Shown here piece by piece: positions 9,788 through 18,574 of a stretch of 64,000 nt of DNA; position 1 is the first letter of the stretch, and each line of letters opens with the position of its first letter. A program made the position numbers and the translations under genes. The notes under the pieces are model-generated. The model was not told where the DNA came from, did not search any database, and saw only the letters and a program-made list of their open reading frames with translations. This stretch comes from Bacteroidota bacterium (GTDB taxonomy: Bacteria > Bacteroidota > Bacteroidia > JACPRZ01), in the NCBI GenBank assembly GCA_016193485.1, contig JACPRZ010000028.1, positions 1 to 64,000 on the forward strand, read 5' to 3'.

Positions 9788-10567
9788 TCACCTTCCCCTG
9801 AAGGCCGGTTTCCTCTTTTCAAGGAAAGCAGTTGTTCCTTCGCGGCAGTCACCGGTTCTGAAGCAGTCACCAAAACGGTTTACTTCCGAGGTGAACCCGT
9901 CAAATCCTTTTTTATAGTGGTCGTTAACAGCGCCAATAACAGCGCTGATGGCAAAGGGTCCTTTTGTTCTGATTTTGGATATAAGTTCAAGGCACTTTGG
10001 GATGAGTTGGTCCTGCGGAACAACATAATTGACCAACCCAAGTTTAAGGGCTTCATCGGCAGATATCAATTCAGCGGTCATAATCAGTTCCATCGCCTTT
10101 GTTTTTCCGATGAGGAGAGGCAGCCGCTGTGTTCCGCCATATCCGGGAATGATGCCGAGGTTCACTTCGGGTTGTCCGAACTTTGCATTTTGAGAGGCAA
10201 TGCGGAGGTGACATGCCATAGCAAGTTCACACCCCCCCCCAAGAGCGAATCCGTTCACGGCAGCGATAACCGGTTTGGGACAATCTTCTATCTTTTGAAA
10301 AACCATCTGTCCCATCCGTGCGAATTCCATGGCTTGTTCCGGAGTTTGTTTGGGAAAGCCGCTTATATCGGCACCCGCCACAAACGCTTTTTCACCGGCA
10401 CCGGTAACAATAACCGCTGCAACCGAAGGATCGGTGTAAATTGAATCAAAAGCAGCATTTATCTCTTCCATCGTTTCCCCGTTAAGGGCATTCAGTTTAT
10501 CAGGACGGTTGATGGTGACGGTGAGAATGCCGTTGTCGGAATGAAGTAAAAGATTTTTATAGGTCAT
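9788..10567 (-). CDS. Enoyl-CoA hydratase (crotonase family)
   Basis: A 259-residue enzyme of normal family length. It has the CoA-binding and oxyanion-hole region (AFVAGADISGF, residues 62-71), NGFALGGGCELA (105-116) and QPEVNLGIIPGYGGTQRL. The two catalytic glutamates of hydratases are both present (E114 and E134), which favours hydratase over isomerase or other crotonase activities. It would add water to trans-2-enoyl-CoA, for example crotonyl-CoA, in beta-oxidation or butyrate-type metabolism. It is the last gene of a minus-strand run starting at 13120, separated from the B12-domain gene by a strong hairpin (10609-10679). The Gly-Gly-Gly at 109-112 is encoded by nine consecutive G (10232-10240). 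Confidence 0.93.
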   Translation of the reverse strand: MTYKNLLLHSDNGILTVTINRPDKLNALNGETMEEINAAFDSIYTDPSVAAVIVTGAGEKAFVAGADISGFPKQTPEQAMEFARMGQMVFQKIEDCPKPVIAAVNGFALGGGCELAMACHLRIASQNAKFGQPEVNLGIIPGYGGTQRLPLLIGKTKAMELIMTAELISADEALKLGLVNYVVPQDQLIPKCLELISKIRTKGPFAISAVIGAVNDHYKKGFDGFTSEVNRFGDCFRTGDCREGTTAFLEKRKPAFRGR

Positions 10568-10608
10568 GATGAAAAATATTTATTACCAAATTTGAGCAGG
10601 AACCCTCT

Positions 10609-10679
10609 TACCTCACCCCTGTTCCGGCAAGCCGGAACCTCCCCTCTCTTTAATAAGGAGAGGGGTTGGGGGTGAGGTA
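10609..10679. terminator. Bidirectional nested hairpin
   Basis: Outer arms TACCTCACCCC (10609-10619) and GGGGTGAGGTA (10669-10679) enclose two inner stems, CCGGC/GCCGG and CCCCTCTC/GAGAGGGG. Repeats of the CCTCACCCC...GGGGTGAGG form are common between Bacteroidetes genes. It may terminate transcription between the mutase-domain and hydratase genes, but no long T-run follows, so termination is inferred from structure only. Confidence 0.6.
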
Positions 10680-10684
10680 TCATT

Positions 10685-11095
10685 TTATTCCTTTCTGTTT
10701 TTCTTCACCCACTCAGTTATATACCCCGCAATATCCTTCATATTTGTGCCCGGTGGAAAAAGACGGCCAACTCCCATGTTGCGCAGTTTTTCCATGTCAC
10801 CGGCAGGAATTATACCCCCCCCGGTAAGTAAAACATCCGTCAATCCTTTTTTCTTCATCAGGGAAATTATTTTCGGGAATACGGTCATGTGCGCTCCAGA
10901 AAGGATGCTGACGCCAATTACATCCGCATCTTCCTGCAGTGCCGACTCAACAACCATTTCAGGCGTCTGGCGAAGGCCCGTGTAGATCACCTCCATGCCT
11001 TCATCGCGCAATAACGAGGCAATAACCTTGGCGCCACGGTCGTGACCGTCAAGGCCCACTTTGGCTATCAATACGCGGATCGGTCGTTTTTTCAT
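10685..11095 (-). CDS. Cobalamin-binding domain protein, methylmalonyl-CoA mutase C-terminal type
   Basis: A 136-residue stand-alone B12-binding domain. The Dx H xx G motif is present as DGHDRG (D16, H18, G21), with the SILSGAH and LLTGGGIIP loops of the flavodoxin-like fold. In methylmalonyl-CoA mutases this domain is usually fused to the catalytic TIM barrel or supplied as a separate small subunit; neither the barrel nor the MeaB/ArgK chaperone is in the window. Placement before enoyl-CoA hydratase fits propionyl- or short-chain acyl-CoA metabolism, by inference. A -7 motif (CAAAGATA on plus, 11103-11110) lies only seven bases upstream of the ATG. A G8 run encodes the TGGG-type turn (10815-10822). 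Confidence 0.88.
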   Translation of the reverse strand: MKKRPIRVLIAKVGLDGHDRGAKVIASLLRDEGMEVIYTGLRQTPEMVVESALQEDADVIGVSILSGAHMTVFPKIISLMKKKGLTDVLLTGGGIIPAGDMEKLRNMGVGRLFPPGTNMKDIAGYITEWVKKNRKE

Positions 11096-11123
11096 CTGAC
11101 GGCAAAGATAGAAGAGTTATCCC

Positions 11124-11984
11124 TCATTGTAAAGTAAACTCATCAGCATCCAATCCTGCAGGAAACTTTTCACGGAATTGCGATAATTCGAACCATGATA
11201 GTTTAGCGGTCTCGGATTTTTCTTCGTACGGTTTAATGGAAATGACCGTGTTTCCCCGTGGCTCAACGACTTCGGAATTACCTGAAAATGAAATATCATT
11301 TCCATCCTTTCCCACCCGGTTTACTCCTGCAACATAACACTGGTTCTCAATGGCTCGTGCCTGCAGTAGTATCCTCCATGCATTCCTGCGTATCTCGGGC
11401 CAGTTGGCTATTACAACCAACAAATCATATTCCGGTGCCTGTTTATCCCGTGATATTTTTTGATTCTTTCCTTTTTTCTTTTTCAGGGAAGTTGAAATCA
11501 TCCTGTTCCGGCACCATACCGGAAAACGAAGGTCATAGCAGATCACCGGGCAGATTTTCCAACCATTCAGGTCAACAAGGAGTTTTTCAGAACCGGGAGC
11601 AAAATGTTTATCCTCTTCCATCATCCTGAACAGGTGCCTTTTATCATACCAATCAAATTTACCATCCGGTTTCATCCAAATAAGGCGGTTGAAGAAATTT
11701 TTTCCCTCTTTTACGATCAAACTGCCGGTAATTGCACACTTTTTTCCCTTTGCGACCGCAGCCATCCATTCCATTGTTTTCCCGTTCATCTTCTCATGGC
11801 ATTTCTTTGTGTTCATGGTGAAACCGGTGCTGAACATTTCAGGCAGGATTATCAGGTCCGTAGGATCTTGCATTGCCTGAATTATCCCGGAGAACATATC
11901 AAGGTTCTTTTCCCTTTTTTCCCAGTGTAAAGTACTCTGGATAAGGGTAATAGTAATATCCGATAACATCTTCAGATTTTGCAT
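11124..11984 (-). CDS. Omega-amidase / carbon-nitrogen hydrolase
   Basis: A 286-residue nitrilase-superfamily enzyme with the Glu-Lys-Cys triad: E49 in LPEMFSTGF, K115 in YDKRHLF and C149 in CYDLRFPVW. These contexts match the YafV/Nit2-like omega-amidases, which hydrolyse 2-oxoglutaramate or 2-oxosuccinamate to the keto acid and ammonia. Its start overlaps the end of the aminotransferase gene by 13 bases, a pairing that fits the transaminase/omega-amidase route for recycling 4-methylthio-2-oxobutyrate and other keto acids. An unusual Lys-rich insert of about 20 residues (SLKKKKGKNQKISRDK) sits between CYDLRFPVWCRN and YDLLVVIANWPE, where relatives have a short loop. An internal ATG six codons in is an alternative start. 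Confidence 0.88.
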   Translation of the reverse strand: MQNLKMLSDITITLIQSTLHWEKREKNLDMFSGIIQAMQDPTDLIILPEMFSTGFTMNTKKCHEKMNGKTMEWMAAVAKGKKCAITGSLIVKEGKNFFNRLIWMKPDGKFDWYDKRHLFRMMEEDKHFAPGSEKLLVDLNGWKICPVICYDLRFPVWCRNRMISTSLKKKKGKNQKISRDKQAPEYDLLVVIANWPEIRRNAWRILLQARAIENQCYVAGVNRVGKDGNDISFSGNSEVVEPRGNTVISIKPYEEKSETAKLSWFELSQFREKFPAGLDADEFTLQ

Positions 11985-13120
11985 AGAATTTCGGTTGCTT
12001 TTTCAAGGGTCTCATCTGATTTTGCGAAACAGAAACGCAGGAGTTTAAGGTCAGGCGGGCGGTGATAAAAAACCGTGACCGGTATGGACGCAACGCCTGC
12101 CTCCTTGGTAAGGCGAATGGCATAATCGGTATCCTTTTCTTTGGATATTGCCGTATAATCAAGCATCTGAAAATATGTTCCGGACGAAGGCGAAATTTTA
12201 AACCGTGATTTTTTCAGTTTACTGTTGAAATAATCCCGCTTTTCCTGGTAAAATGACCCAAGATTCAAATACGTACTTTCATCAGCAAGATATTCCGCTA
12301 TGGCATGCTGAAGCGGGGTATTGCAGGTAAAAACAAGAAACTGGTGAACTTTCCTGAATTCTTTCATGAGATATTCAGGCGCGAGGCAATATCCCATTTT
12401 CCAACCTGTTGCATGGAAGGTCTTGCCGAAGGATACAACAACAAAACTTCTCTCTGCAATTTTCGGATAACGCGTTACGCTCTGGTGCTCATAGCCGTCA
12501 AATATAATATGCTCGTACACTTCATCGCTGACAATATAGATATCATTGTGGCGAAGGATCTTTTCAAGGTTCATCATGTCGGAAGCGCTGAGGATTGAGC
12601 CGGTCGGATTATGAGGCGTATTGATAATGATCATCCGGGTCCGCGGGGTAATAAGCCGCTTCACCTGGTCCCAGTTTATCGTGAAACCGGGTGGCTGTAA
12701 CTGGGCGAAAACCGGTTTACCCCCGTTCAGGACAATACCCGGAACATAAGAATCGTATGCCGGTTCAAAGAGAACCACTTCATCGCCCTCACGGACCACC
12801 GAGGTGATTGCAGTATAAATTGCATAGGTTGCACCGGGGGTTATGGTAATTTCGGTTTCAGGATTGAATTTTGCTGAATAGAGGGCTTCGGTTTTTGCGG
12901 CAATTATCTCTCTCAGTTTCAAAACACCCTGCATAGGAGCATATTGATTATACCCTGACTTCATATATTTATTAACCAGGTCAATTAACTTCTCAGAAAC
13001 AGGGAAATCCGGAAATCCCTGCGACAGGTTCAGGGCGCGATGTTCATTGGCAAGATGCGACATCACTGTAAAAATAGTGGTGCCTACATGGGGAAGTTTG
13101 GAAAATAATTGAGATTGCAT
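11972..13120 (-). CDS. Methionine-type PLP aminotransferase
   Basis: A 382-residue fold-type I aminotransferase. The PLP lysine is K233 in SFGKTFHATGWKMGY; NTPHNPTG (167-174) and SDEVYEHIIFDGYEH are the other cofactor-pocket motifs. The N-terminal LNLSQGFPDFP and the Y-A-P-M-Q-G segment match the YbdL methionine/kynurenine-oxoglutarate transaminase group more than aspartate aminotransferases. It would move the amino group from glutamine, methionine or aromatic amino acids to a 2-oxo acid. Its 3' end overlaps the omega-amidase gene, which would remove the 2-oxoglutaramate formed when glutamine is donor. A tryptophan-dioxygenase-like gene lies elsewhere in the window, so a kynurenine role remains possible. 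Confidence 0.9.
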   Translation of the reverse strand: MQSQLFSKLPHVGTTIFTVMSHLANEHRALNLSQGFPDFPVSEKLIDLVNKYMKSGYNQYAPMQGVLKLREIIAAKTEALYSAKFNPETEITITPGATYAIYTAITSVVREGDEVVLFEPAYDSYVPGIVLNGGKPVFAQLQPPGFTINWDQVKRLITPRTRMIIINTPHNPTGSILSASDMMNLEKILRHNDIYIVSDEVYEHIIFDGYEHQSVTRYPKIAERSFVVVSFGKTFHATGWKMGYCLAPEYLMKEFRKVHQFLVFTCNTPLQHAIAEYLADESTYLNLGSFYQEKRDYFNSKLKKSRFKISPSSGTYFQMLDYTAISKEKDTDYAIRLTKEAGVASIPVTVFYHRPPDLKLLRFCFAKSDETLEKATEILCKI

Positions 13121-13274
13121 TATAATGATTTATGATTCAATGTAACAAAAACTACGGAAACAGGGGATAAAAATAGATAAAAAATTTACTGCAAATTTGC
13201 AGAAAAATGACCTTTACCATAAATGCGATTCATAATAAATAATAATTTTGTCCCGATATTTCAAAAAGGACAAT

Positions 13275-13958
13275 ATGACAATTAAGCAATTCCTTTATTC
13301 TTCAGTTGGCACAAAGGCGGTAATGGCGCTGACGGGACTCTTCCTTAGTATTTTCCTGATTGAGCATCTGTATGGGAATCTGCTGCTTTTTTACAATGAC
13401 GGTGGAAACGCATTCATTGAATATTCCCATACCCTCGTGCACAGTTTGTTTATCAGGATAGTGGAAATTTTTCTTTTTGCATCTCTCATTGCACATGTAG
13501 CACAAGCGATCCGTATTACCAGGCAAAATTCGGAAGTGCGGCCCGTGAAGTATTCCGTTTATAAAGTTAAAGAAACATCTACCTGGTTTTCGCGCAATAT
13601 GGGAATTACCGGCAGCGTGATACTATTTTTTATTGTAGTCCATCTCTGGCAGTTTTTTGTTCCTTACAGGATAACTGGTACGGTAGGCGGAGAGGGGCAG
13701 GTAAATGTTGCACAGGAAGTGAAGGAAGCATTTCAAAACGGATGGTATGCCGCTCTTTACCTGGTCTCGGTTGCTTTCCTGGCGTTTCATCTTAATCATG
13801 GGTTCCAGTCATCATTCCGGACACTCGGTCTGAACAACAGGAAATATGAGAATGTTATTTCGCTGGCAGGGAGCATATTTGCGTTTGTTATTGTTGGCGC
13901 AGGGTTCGCCTCTTTTCCTATATTATTTTATTTTGGAATAGCAGGGTCGACATTTTAA
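13275..13958 (+). CDS. sdhC: Succinate dehydrogenase cytochrome b subunit
   Basis: A 227-residue membrane protein with five hydrophobic helices and conserved histidines (IEHLYGN, HTLVHSLF, IVVHLWQFF, HLNHGFQSSF) that match the diheme b558 family of SdhC, in which one polypeptide replaces separate SdhC and SdhD. It anchors the enzyme and passes electrons to menaquinone. I place the start at ATG 13275 because AAAAAGGA ends five bases before it; a TTG nine codons earlier is possible. It is followed by sdhA and sdhB, with palindrome-bearing spacers of 241 and 134 bases. Confidence 0.93.
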   Translation: MTIKQFLYSSVGTKAVMALTGLFLSIFLIEHLYGNLLLFYNDGGNAFIEYSHTLVHSLFIRIVEIFLFASLIAHVAQAIRITRQNSEVRPVKYSVYKVKETSTWFSRNMGITGSVILFFIVVHLWQFFVPYRITGTVGGEGQVNVAQEVKEAFQNGWYAALYLVSVAFLAFHLNHGFQSSFRTLGLNNRKYENVISLAGSIFAFVIVGAGFASFPILFYFGIAGSTF

Positions 13959-14058
13959 CATGCAAGACAAAATCATAAATAAAGACATAATTAAATTAAT
14001 ACTACATCTGAATTTAAATAAGAAACGTAATAAATAAATAATAATACTAATATACGAA

Positions 14059-14126
14059 TCCCGATAGCCATCGGGACCAATGATACGAATAAAATTCCCG
14101 TGGATTCGTCCCGATAGCTATCGGGA
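14059..14126. repeat. Two CCCGATAG palindromes in the sdhC-sdhA spacer
   Basis: The first palindrome, TCCCGATAGCCATCGGGA (14059-14076), is imperfect; the second, TCCCGATAGCTATCGGGA (14109-14126), is a perfect 18-bp palindrome. Both are bordered by ATTCGT or ACGAAT words. The same core recurs at 62090-62109 and 63302-63317. The spacer (13959-14199) contains no open frame or tRNA that I can support. Confidence 0.8.
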
Positions 14127-14199
14127 TTGGTATTCATTAGCATATTCGTATTATATTCCGAGAAATCTATAGATACATCATCAATCGGTATAATTCCGC

Positions 14200-16116
14200 A
14201 TGATAAAATTAAACTCAAAAACTCCTGACGGTCCCCTTGAAACCAAATGGACTGTATACCGCTCCACGGTTCCGCTGGTCAGCCCTTCCAATAAGCGCAA
14301 CCTGGAAATCATTGTGATAGGCAGCGGGCTTGCGGGTGCATCGGCATCGGCTTCACTGGCGGAACTCGGCTACAAAGTGAAATGTTTCTGCTTCCAGGAT
14401 TCAGCGCGAAGGGCGCATTCGATTGCCGCGCAGGGCGGAATCAATGCGGCAAAAAATTATCGCAACGATGGCGACAGCATATACCGGTTGTTTTACGATA
14501 CCATTAAAGGTGGCGATTACCGCGCAAGAGAAGGGAATGTTTACCGGCTTGCGGAGGTTTCCGCAAACATCATTGACCAGTGTGTGGCGCAGGGTGTTCC
14601 GTTTGCGCGCGAGTATGGCGGATTACTTGACACCCGTTCATTCGGAGGAACGCAGGTGGAAAGAACTTTTTATGCGCGCGGGCAAACAGGGCAGCAACTC
14701 CTGCTTGGAGCATACTCCGCGATGATGCGCCAGGTCGGAACCGGACAACTTATCATGTTTACCCGCCATGAGATTCTCGACATCGTTCTGATTGACGGAA
14801 ATGTGCGCGGCATCATTGCACGTGACCTGGTAACCGGACAACTGGAGCGGCACTTCGGTCATGCGGTTATACTTGCCTCAGGCGGATACGGAAATGTTTT
14901 TTATCTCTCAACCAATGCAATGGGCTGCAATGTGACTGCCATCTGGAAAGCGCACAGGAAAGGAGCGTTTTTCGGAAATCCGTGTTACACTCAAATCCAT
15001 CCCACCTGCATTCCTGTCAGCGGTGACCATCAGTCAAAACTCACGCTGATGAGCGAGGGTTTGCGCAATGACGGAAGAATATGGGTTCCGAAAATCAAAG
15101 ATGAAACGCGGAAGCCAAACGAAATTCGCGAAGACGAAAGAGATTATTACTTAGAAAGAAGGTATCCCGCCTTCGGCAATCTTGTCCCGCGGGATATTGC
15201 TTCACGCGCAGCTAAAGAGAGATGCGATGCAGGTTGCGGGGTTGGGACATCCAAACGGGCGGTATTTCTTGATTTCAGGGATTCGATAAAACGGCTCGGA
15301 CGGAATGTAGTGGAAGCCAAGTATGGAAATCTTTTTGAAATGTATGAGAAAATAACGGGAGAAAACCCATACCAGGTTCCTATGCGCATTTACCCGGCAG
15401 CGCATTATACGATGGGAGGACTTTGGGTGGATTATGAATTGAGCACCACTATTCCCGGATTGTATTGCATTGGCGAAGCGAATTTTTCCGACCACGGTGC
15501 GAACCGGCTTGGCGCTTCCGCCCTCATGCAGGGTTTGGCTGACGGATATTTTGTTATCCCGTACACCATCGGCAATTATCTTTCAAAAGAAATAAGAACC
15601 AAGCCGATTTCCACCGACCATGAAGAATTTTCAAAGGCGGAAAAAAATGTCCGGGAAAATATTTCGCGTTTAATGTCGGTGAAAGGAAAACATTCGGTTG
15701 ATCATTTTCATAAAAAACTCGGAAAAATCATGTGGGATAAGTGCGGTATGGGACGCAATGAAAAGGGACTTGCGGAAGCAATTTCAGAAATAAAAAATCT
15801 TCGTGACGAATTCTGGAAAGATGTCCGCATCCCAGGTGAGGCGGGTGATTTTAATCCCGAACTGGAAAAAGCAGGCCGCGTGGCTGATTTTCTCGAACTG
15901 GGCGAACTCATTTGCCGGGATGCGCTTCAACGCAAAGAAAGTTGTGGCGGACATTTCCGCGAAGAATTTCAGACCGGAGAAGGTGAAGCAAAGCGCGATG
16001 ACCAGAATTTTGCCTATGTTGCCGCCTGGGAATTTAAAAACGGCAACGGGTGGGAAATGCATAAAGAAGAACTGAAGTTCGAAGTGGCTCATCCCACACA
16101 GAGAAGTTATAAGTAA
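14200..16116 (+). CDS. sdhA: Succinate dehydrogenase / fumarate reductase flavoprotein subunit
   Basis: A 638-residue flavoprotein of usual length for Bacteroidetes. FAD binding is shown by IGSGLAG (residues 40-46) and by [11 protein letters not shown], in which H73 is the expected covalent FAD attachment site. Substrate-site motifs [17 protein letters not shown] and [18 protein letters not shown] are intact. It oxidises succinate to fumarate and hands electrons to SdhB. The gene is preceded by a 241-base spacer carrying two palindromes and followed by a hexamer tract and another palindrome, so operon co-transcription with sdhC and sdhB is likely but not certain. Confidence 0.97.
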   Translation: MIKLNSKTPDGPLETKWTVYRSTVPLVSPSNKRNLEIIVIGSGLAGASASASLAELGYKVKCFCFQDSARRAHSIAAQGGINAAKNYRNDGDSIYRLFYDTIKGGDYRAREGNVYRLAEVSANIIDQCVAQGVPFAREYGGLLDTRSFGGTQVERTFYARGQTGQQLLLGAYSAMMRQVGTGQLIMFTRHEILDIVLIDGNVRGIIARDLVTGQLERHFGHAVILASGGYGNVFYLSTNAMGCNVTAIWKAHRKGAFFGNPCYTQIHPTCIPVSGDHQSKLTLMSEGLRNDGRIWVPKIKDETRKPNEIREDERDYYLERRYPAFGNLVPRDIASRAAKERCDAGCGVGTSKRAVFLDFRDSIKRLGRNVVEAKYGNLFEMYEKITGENPYQVPMRIYPAAHYTMGGLWVDYELSTTIPGLYCIGEANFSDHGANRLGASALMQGLADGYFVIPYTIGNYLSKEIRTKPISTDHEEFSKAEKNVRENISRLMSVKGKHSVDHFHKKLGKIMWDKCGMGRNEKGLAEAISEIKNLRDEFWKDVRIPGEAGDFNPELEKAGRVADFLELGELICRDALQRKESCGGHFREEFQTGEGEAKRDDQNFAYVAAWEFKNGNGWEMHKEELKFEVAHPTQRSYK

Positions 16117-16200
16117 AGGCAAAGGATGAGGCTAAGGATAAGGAAAACATTTATTAATCAGAACTCATTCGTATATTCGTCCTGACGGTTACCGTCAGGA
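16117..16200. repeat. Hexamer tract and perfect palindrome between sdhA and sdhB
   Basis: Directly after the sdhA stop, four 6-bp units are in register (AGGCAA, AGGATG, AGGCTA, AGGATA; 16117-16140). At 16180-16200 lies a perfect 10-bp inverted repeat around one base (TCCTGACGGT and ACCGTCAGGA), flanked by ATTCGT words on both sides. It resembles the sdhC-sdhA spacer in layout but with a different palindrome core. Confidence 0.75.
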
Positions 16201-16250
16201 TTCGTTAATTCGTAACCCGGTAAGAATATAATACGGTTAAACGCAATTTT

Positions 16251-16994
16251 ATGAACCTAACACTAAAGGTCTGGCGTCAAAAAAATAAATATGACAAAGG
16301 CGGATTCGTAATTTACCCAATGGAAGGAGTATCACATGAGATGTCATTTCCCGAAATGTTTGATGTTCTAAACGAACGGCTCATTGCCAAAGGAGAAGAG
16401 CCCATTGCCTTTGACCACGACTGCCGCGAGGGGATATGCGGAATGTGTTCCATGTTCATCAACGGAAGAGCGCATGGGCCTCAGAAAGGAACAACGACCT
16501 GCCAGTTGCATATGCGGCATTTCAAGGATGGCGATACGATTGTAGTGGAACCGTGGCGCGCGAAGGGTTTTCCGGTAATAAAAGACCTGGTCATTGATCG
16601 CAGCGCGTTTGACCGAATCATGTCTGCAGGAGGATTCATCTCGGCTAATACGGGAAGCGCTCAGGATGCCAACAACATACCTATTCCTAAAAAAAATGCA
16701 GATGAAGCGTTTGATGCTGCATCTTGTATCGGTTGTGGCGCATGTGTGGCATCCTGTAAAAATTCTTCCGCCATGCTTTTTGTAGCGGCTAAAGTCTCAC
16801 AACTGGCGCTCTTACCACAGGGACAGGTTGAAAGGCGGGATCGTGCGATCAACATGGTAAAACAGATGGATGGCGAAGGGTTCGGTAACTGTACCAATAC
16901 CGGTTCCTGTGAAGCCGATTGCCCGAAACAAATTTCCATCCTTCATATTGCGCGGCTGAACAGGGAATACCTGATGGCTAATATCCTCGAATAA
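16251..16994 (+). CDS. sdhB: Succinate dehydrogenase iron-sulfur subunit
   Basis: A 247-residue protein with ligands for three clusters: 2Fe-2S (C58, C63, C66, C84), 4Fe-4S (C159, C162, C165 and the associated C169 in [11 protein letters not shown]) and 3Fe-4S (C214, C220, C224 in [13 protein letters not shown]). It wires the SdhA flavin to the quinone site in SdhC. The longer spacing between the 2Fe-2S and 4Fe-4S modules is usual for the Bacteroidetes/epsilon type. No Shine-Dalgarno is visible before the ATG. Confidence 0.97.
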   Translation: MNLTLKVWRQKNKYDKGGFVIYPMEGVSHEMSFPEMFDVLNERLIAKGEEPIAFDHDCREGICGMCSMFINGRAHGPQKGTTTCQLHMRHFKDGDTIVVEPWRAKGFPVIKDLVIDRSAFDRIMSAGGFISANTGSAQDANNIPIPKKNADEAFDAASCIGCGACVASCKNSSAMLFVAAKVSQLALLPQGQVERRDRAINMVKQMDGEGFGNCTNTGSCEADCPKQISILHIARLNREYLMANILE

Positions 16995-17041
16995 TCCGCT
17001 TAATCCGGTTTTGTATATTTGCTTCCGTATCAAACAAACCA

Positions 17042-17782
17042 ATGCTTATCTTCCCCCTCCAATCCATCGTTATTCTTTTAATTTCAATTGTTTTTTTACC
17101 TTCTGCTTCCTATTCGCAAAACGACAGGGTAACGGTTGGATTGCAATATAAACCCATTTTCCCAAGCGCAACCTTCAACACAGGGCAGATATCCCGAACC
17201 CGGAATGGCGTAGATTTCCTTGTTGACCTTGTTCCTTTCGCAAGTTTCAGCGCTGGGATGATCATCCGGTCCGAGATCACGGAGAAGTTTTCCTTTGAGA
17301 GCGGTATCAACCTTACGATGAGGGAATATCAGTTGAGCATCACAGAAAGGGATTTTACTCTTAATGACGGTTTCAGATTACTCGGATATGAAGTTCCGGT
17401 TCTCGGTTTGGTGTATATTAAACTCGGTGAGAAATTTTACATGAATACTTCATTCGGTTCATCACTGGATTTTTTCCCGTCAAATGTTATCTCAGAGGAT
17501 AATTTTTTCCAGCATTACACCCGGAAAAAGAACTGGATCGTACTTTCACTGCTTGCAAATCTCGGATGGGAATACCGTACCGAACTGAACGGATATTATT
17601 ACCTGGGCGCTTCCTACCACATGCCTTTTACCGAAATCGCCAATACCAAAATCAGATATACGCGCGGAATGGTATCGGAATTGGTTGAAGAAAAATTATT
17701 CGGCACTTACCTGACTGTTGATATTCGTTACTTTTTTGAGAAAAAAAAGAAATATAATAAATATAAGAGTGGCGCGGAGTAA
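17042..17782 (+). CDS. Outer-membrane beta-barrel protein
   Basis: A 246-residue protein with a cleavable signal peptide (hydrophobic residues about 8-23, then SYSQ) and about eight amphipathic strands ending in an aromatic strand (TYLTVDIRYFFEKKKK), the pattern of small PorT/OmpX-like barrels. No specific function can be assigned. A -7-like motif TATATTTG (17014-17021) ends 20 bases before the ATG. The gene is followed by the composite palindrome at 17798-17935, which ends in six T on this strand and could act as its terminator. Confidence 0.75.
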   Translation: MLIFPLQSIVILLISIVFLPSASYSQNDRVTVGLQYKPIFPSATFNTGQISRTRNGVDFLVDLVPFASFSAGMIIRSEITEKFSFESGINLTMREYQLSITERDFTLNDGFRLLGYEVPVLGLVYIKLGEKFYMNTSFGSSLDFFPSNVISEDNFFQHYTRKKNWIVLSLLANLGWEYRTELNGYYYLGASYHMPFTEIANTKIRYTRGMVSELVEEKLFGTYLTVDIRYFFEKKKKYNKYKSGAE

Positions 17783-17797
17783 TGGAGATCGGGCTTT

Positions 17798-17935
17798 TAT
17801 ACTGACGGAATTTGATTTTGCAATGCTGACGCTTGCAGGTCAGCATCCTGATATTCATCATCAGGAGTAAGCAAAATCAAATTCATCAGTATATCCTGAT
17901 CTGAATGATTTGCAAAATCATTCAGCATCAGTATA
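17798..17935. repeat. Composite palindromic element, copy 1 (expanded first loop)
   Basis: The element starts TATACTGACGG and ends GCATCAGTATA. It has two consecutive hairpins with arms AATTTGATTTTGC/GCAAAATCAAATT and GAATGATTT/AAATCATTC. In this copy the loop of the first hairpin holds about 47 extra bases that form two further hairpins (TGCTGAC/GTCAGCA and CCTGAT/ATCAGG). Six T follow at 17937-17942, so it may terminate the plus-strand gene. On the minus strand its right end encodes the last residues and stop codon of the FKBP gene. Confidence 0.85.
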
Positions 17936-18574
17936 CTTTTTTGATTCAATTACTTCCAGCAGTTCAACATCATACATAATGACAGCGTTCGGTGGTATGC
18001 AATCATTATCACCCGAAACCCCGTGAGCAAGATGCGGGGGGAGTATAAATTTACTTTTATCTCCCTGATGCAATAACAGGATGCCTTCCGTTAAGCCGCT
18101 TTCAATATCGCTGAAACCCAAAGTAAATTCTTTTGTCCCTTCATAACAAAGTTGCCCGTTAAGCAGAGATACCGAATACCTTATTTTAACAAAATTCCCA
18201 TTTTCCGGCTTTTTACCCTGTGCTACACATAATATGGAAAACCTCAACCCCGTACCGCTTGTTTCCATATTCAAACCATGCCGTTCAATATACCGTTCAA
18301 TTTCGGTGGATTTATCTTCGGTAGTAATTTTATTTATTTTGATTAACGGCTCCTTCAGAGCAGCAGGATTTTGATTTTTCTTTACTGTATCACGCGAATC
18401 TGTGCAGGACAGAAAAACAACGATTATTAATATGAAGGGATAGATTCGGTGCGTGCACCATACAGATACCCTCCATGGGGTCTCTCTGCTTTGAATCCGG
18501 TTCTGCTCAGAAGATAAGCGTCCCTTCAAAAACAAACCTTGCAGGACCGATAAGAAATATTTTTGTAAATCCAT
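17918..18574 (-). CDS. FKBP-type peptidyl-prolyl isomerase, lipoprotein
   Basis: The C-terminal about 110 residues form an FKBP domain (GNFVKIRYSVSLLNG, FTLGFSDIESGLTEGILLL, KSKFILPPHLAHG, PPNAVIMYDVELLEV), which catalyses cis-trans isomerisation of prolyl bonds and here would act in the periplasm or at a membrane. A lipoprotein-type segment, ILIIVVFLSC, lies at about residues 48-57. The start is unresolved: the given ATG at 18574 is 68 bases inside dapF and leaves more than 40 residues before the hydrophobic segment, yet no ATG, GTG or TTG lies nearer in frame. An ACG at the expected place (before HRIYPFILII) hints at a lost ATG. The stop codon lies inside palindromic element copy 1. Confidence 0.78.
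   Translation of the reverse strand: MDLQKYFLSVLQGLFLKGRLSSEQNRIQSRETPWRVSVWCTHRIYPFILIIVVFLSCTDSRDTVKKNQNPAALKEPLIKINKITTEDKSTEIERYIERHGLNMETSGTGLRFSILCVAQGKKPENGNFVKIRYSVSLLNGQLCYEGTKEFTLGFSDIESGLTEGILLLHQGDKSKFILPPHLAHGVSGDNDCIPPNAVIMYDVELLEVIESKKYTDAE

Noticed and set aside
9917-10444. A 175-codon plus-strand frame opposite the enoyl-CoA hydratase gene
   Set aside because: The minus-strand gene has all catalytic motifs; the plus frame is an uninterrupted shadow of it.
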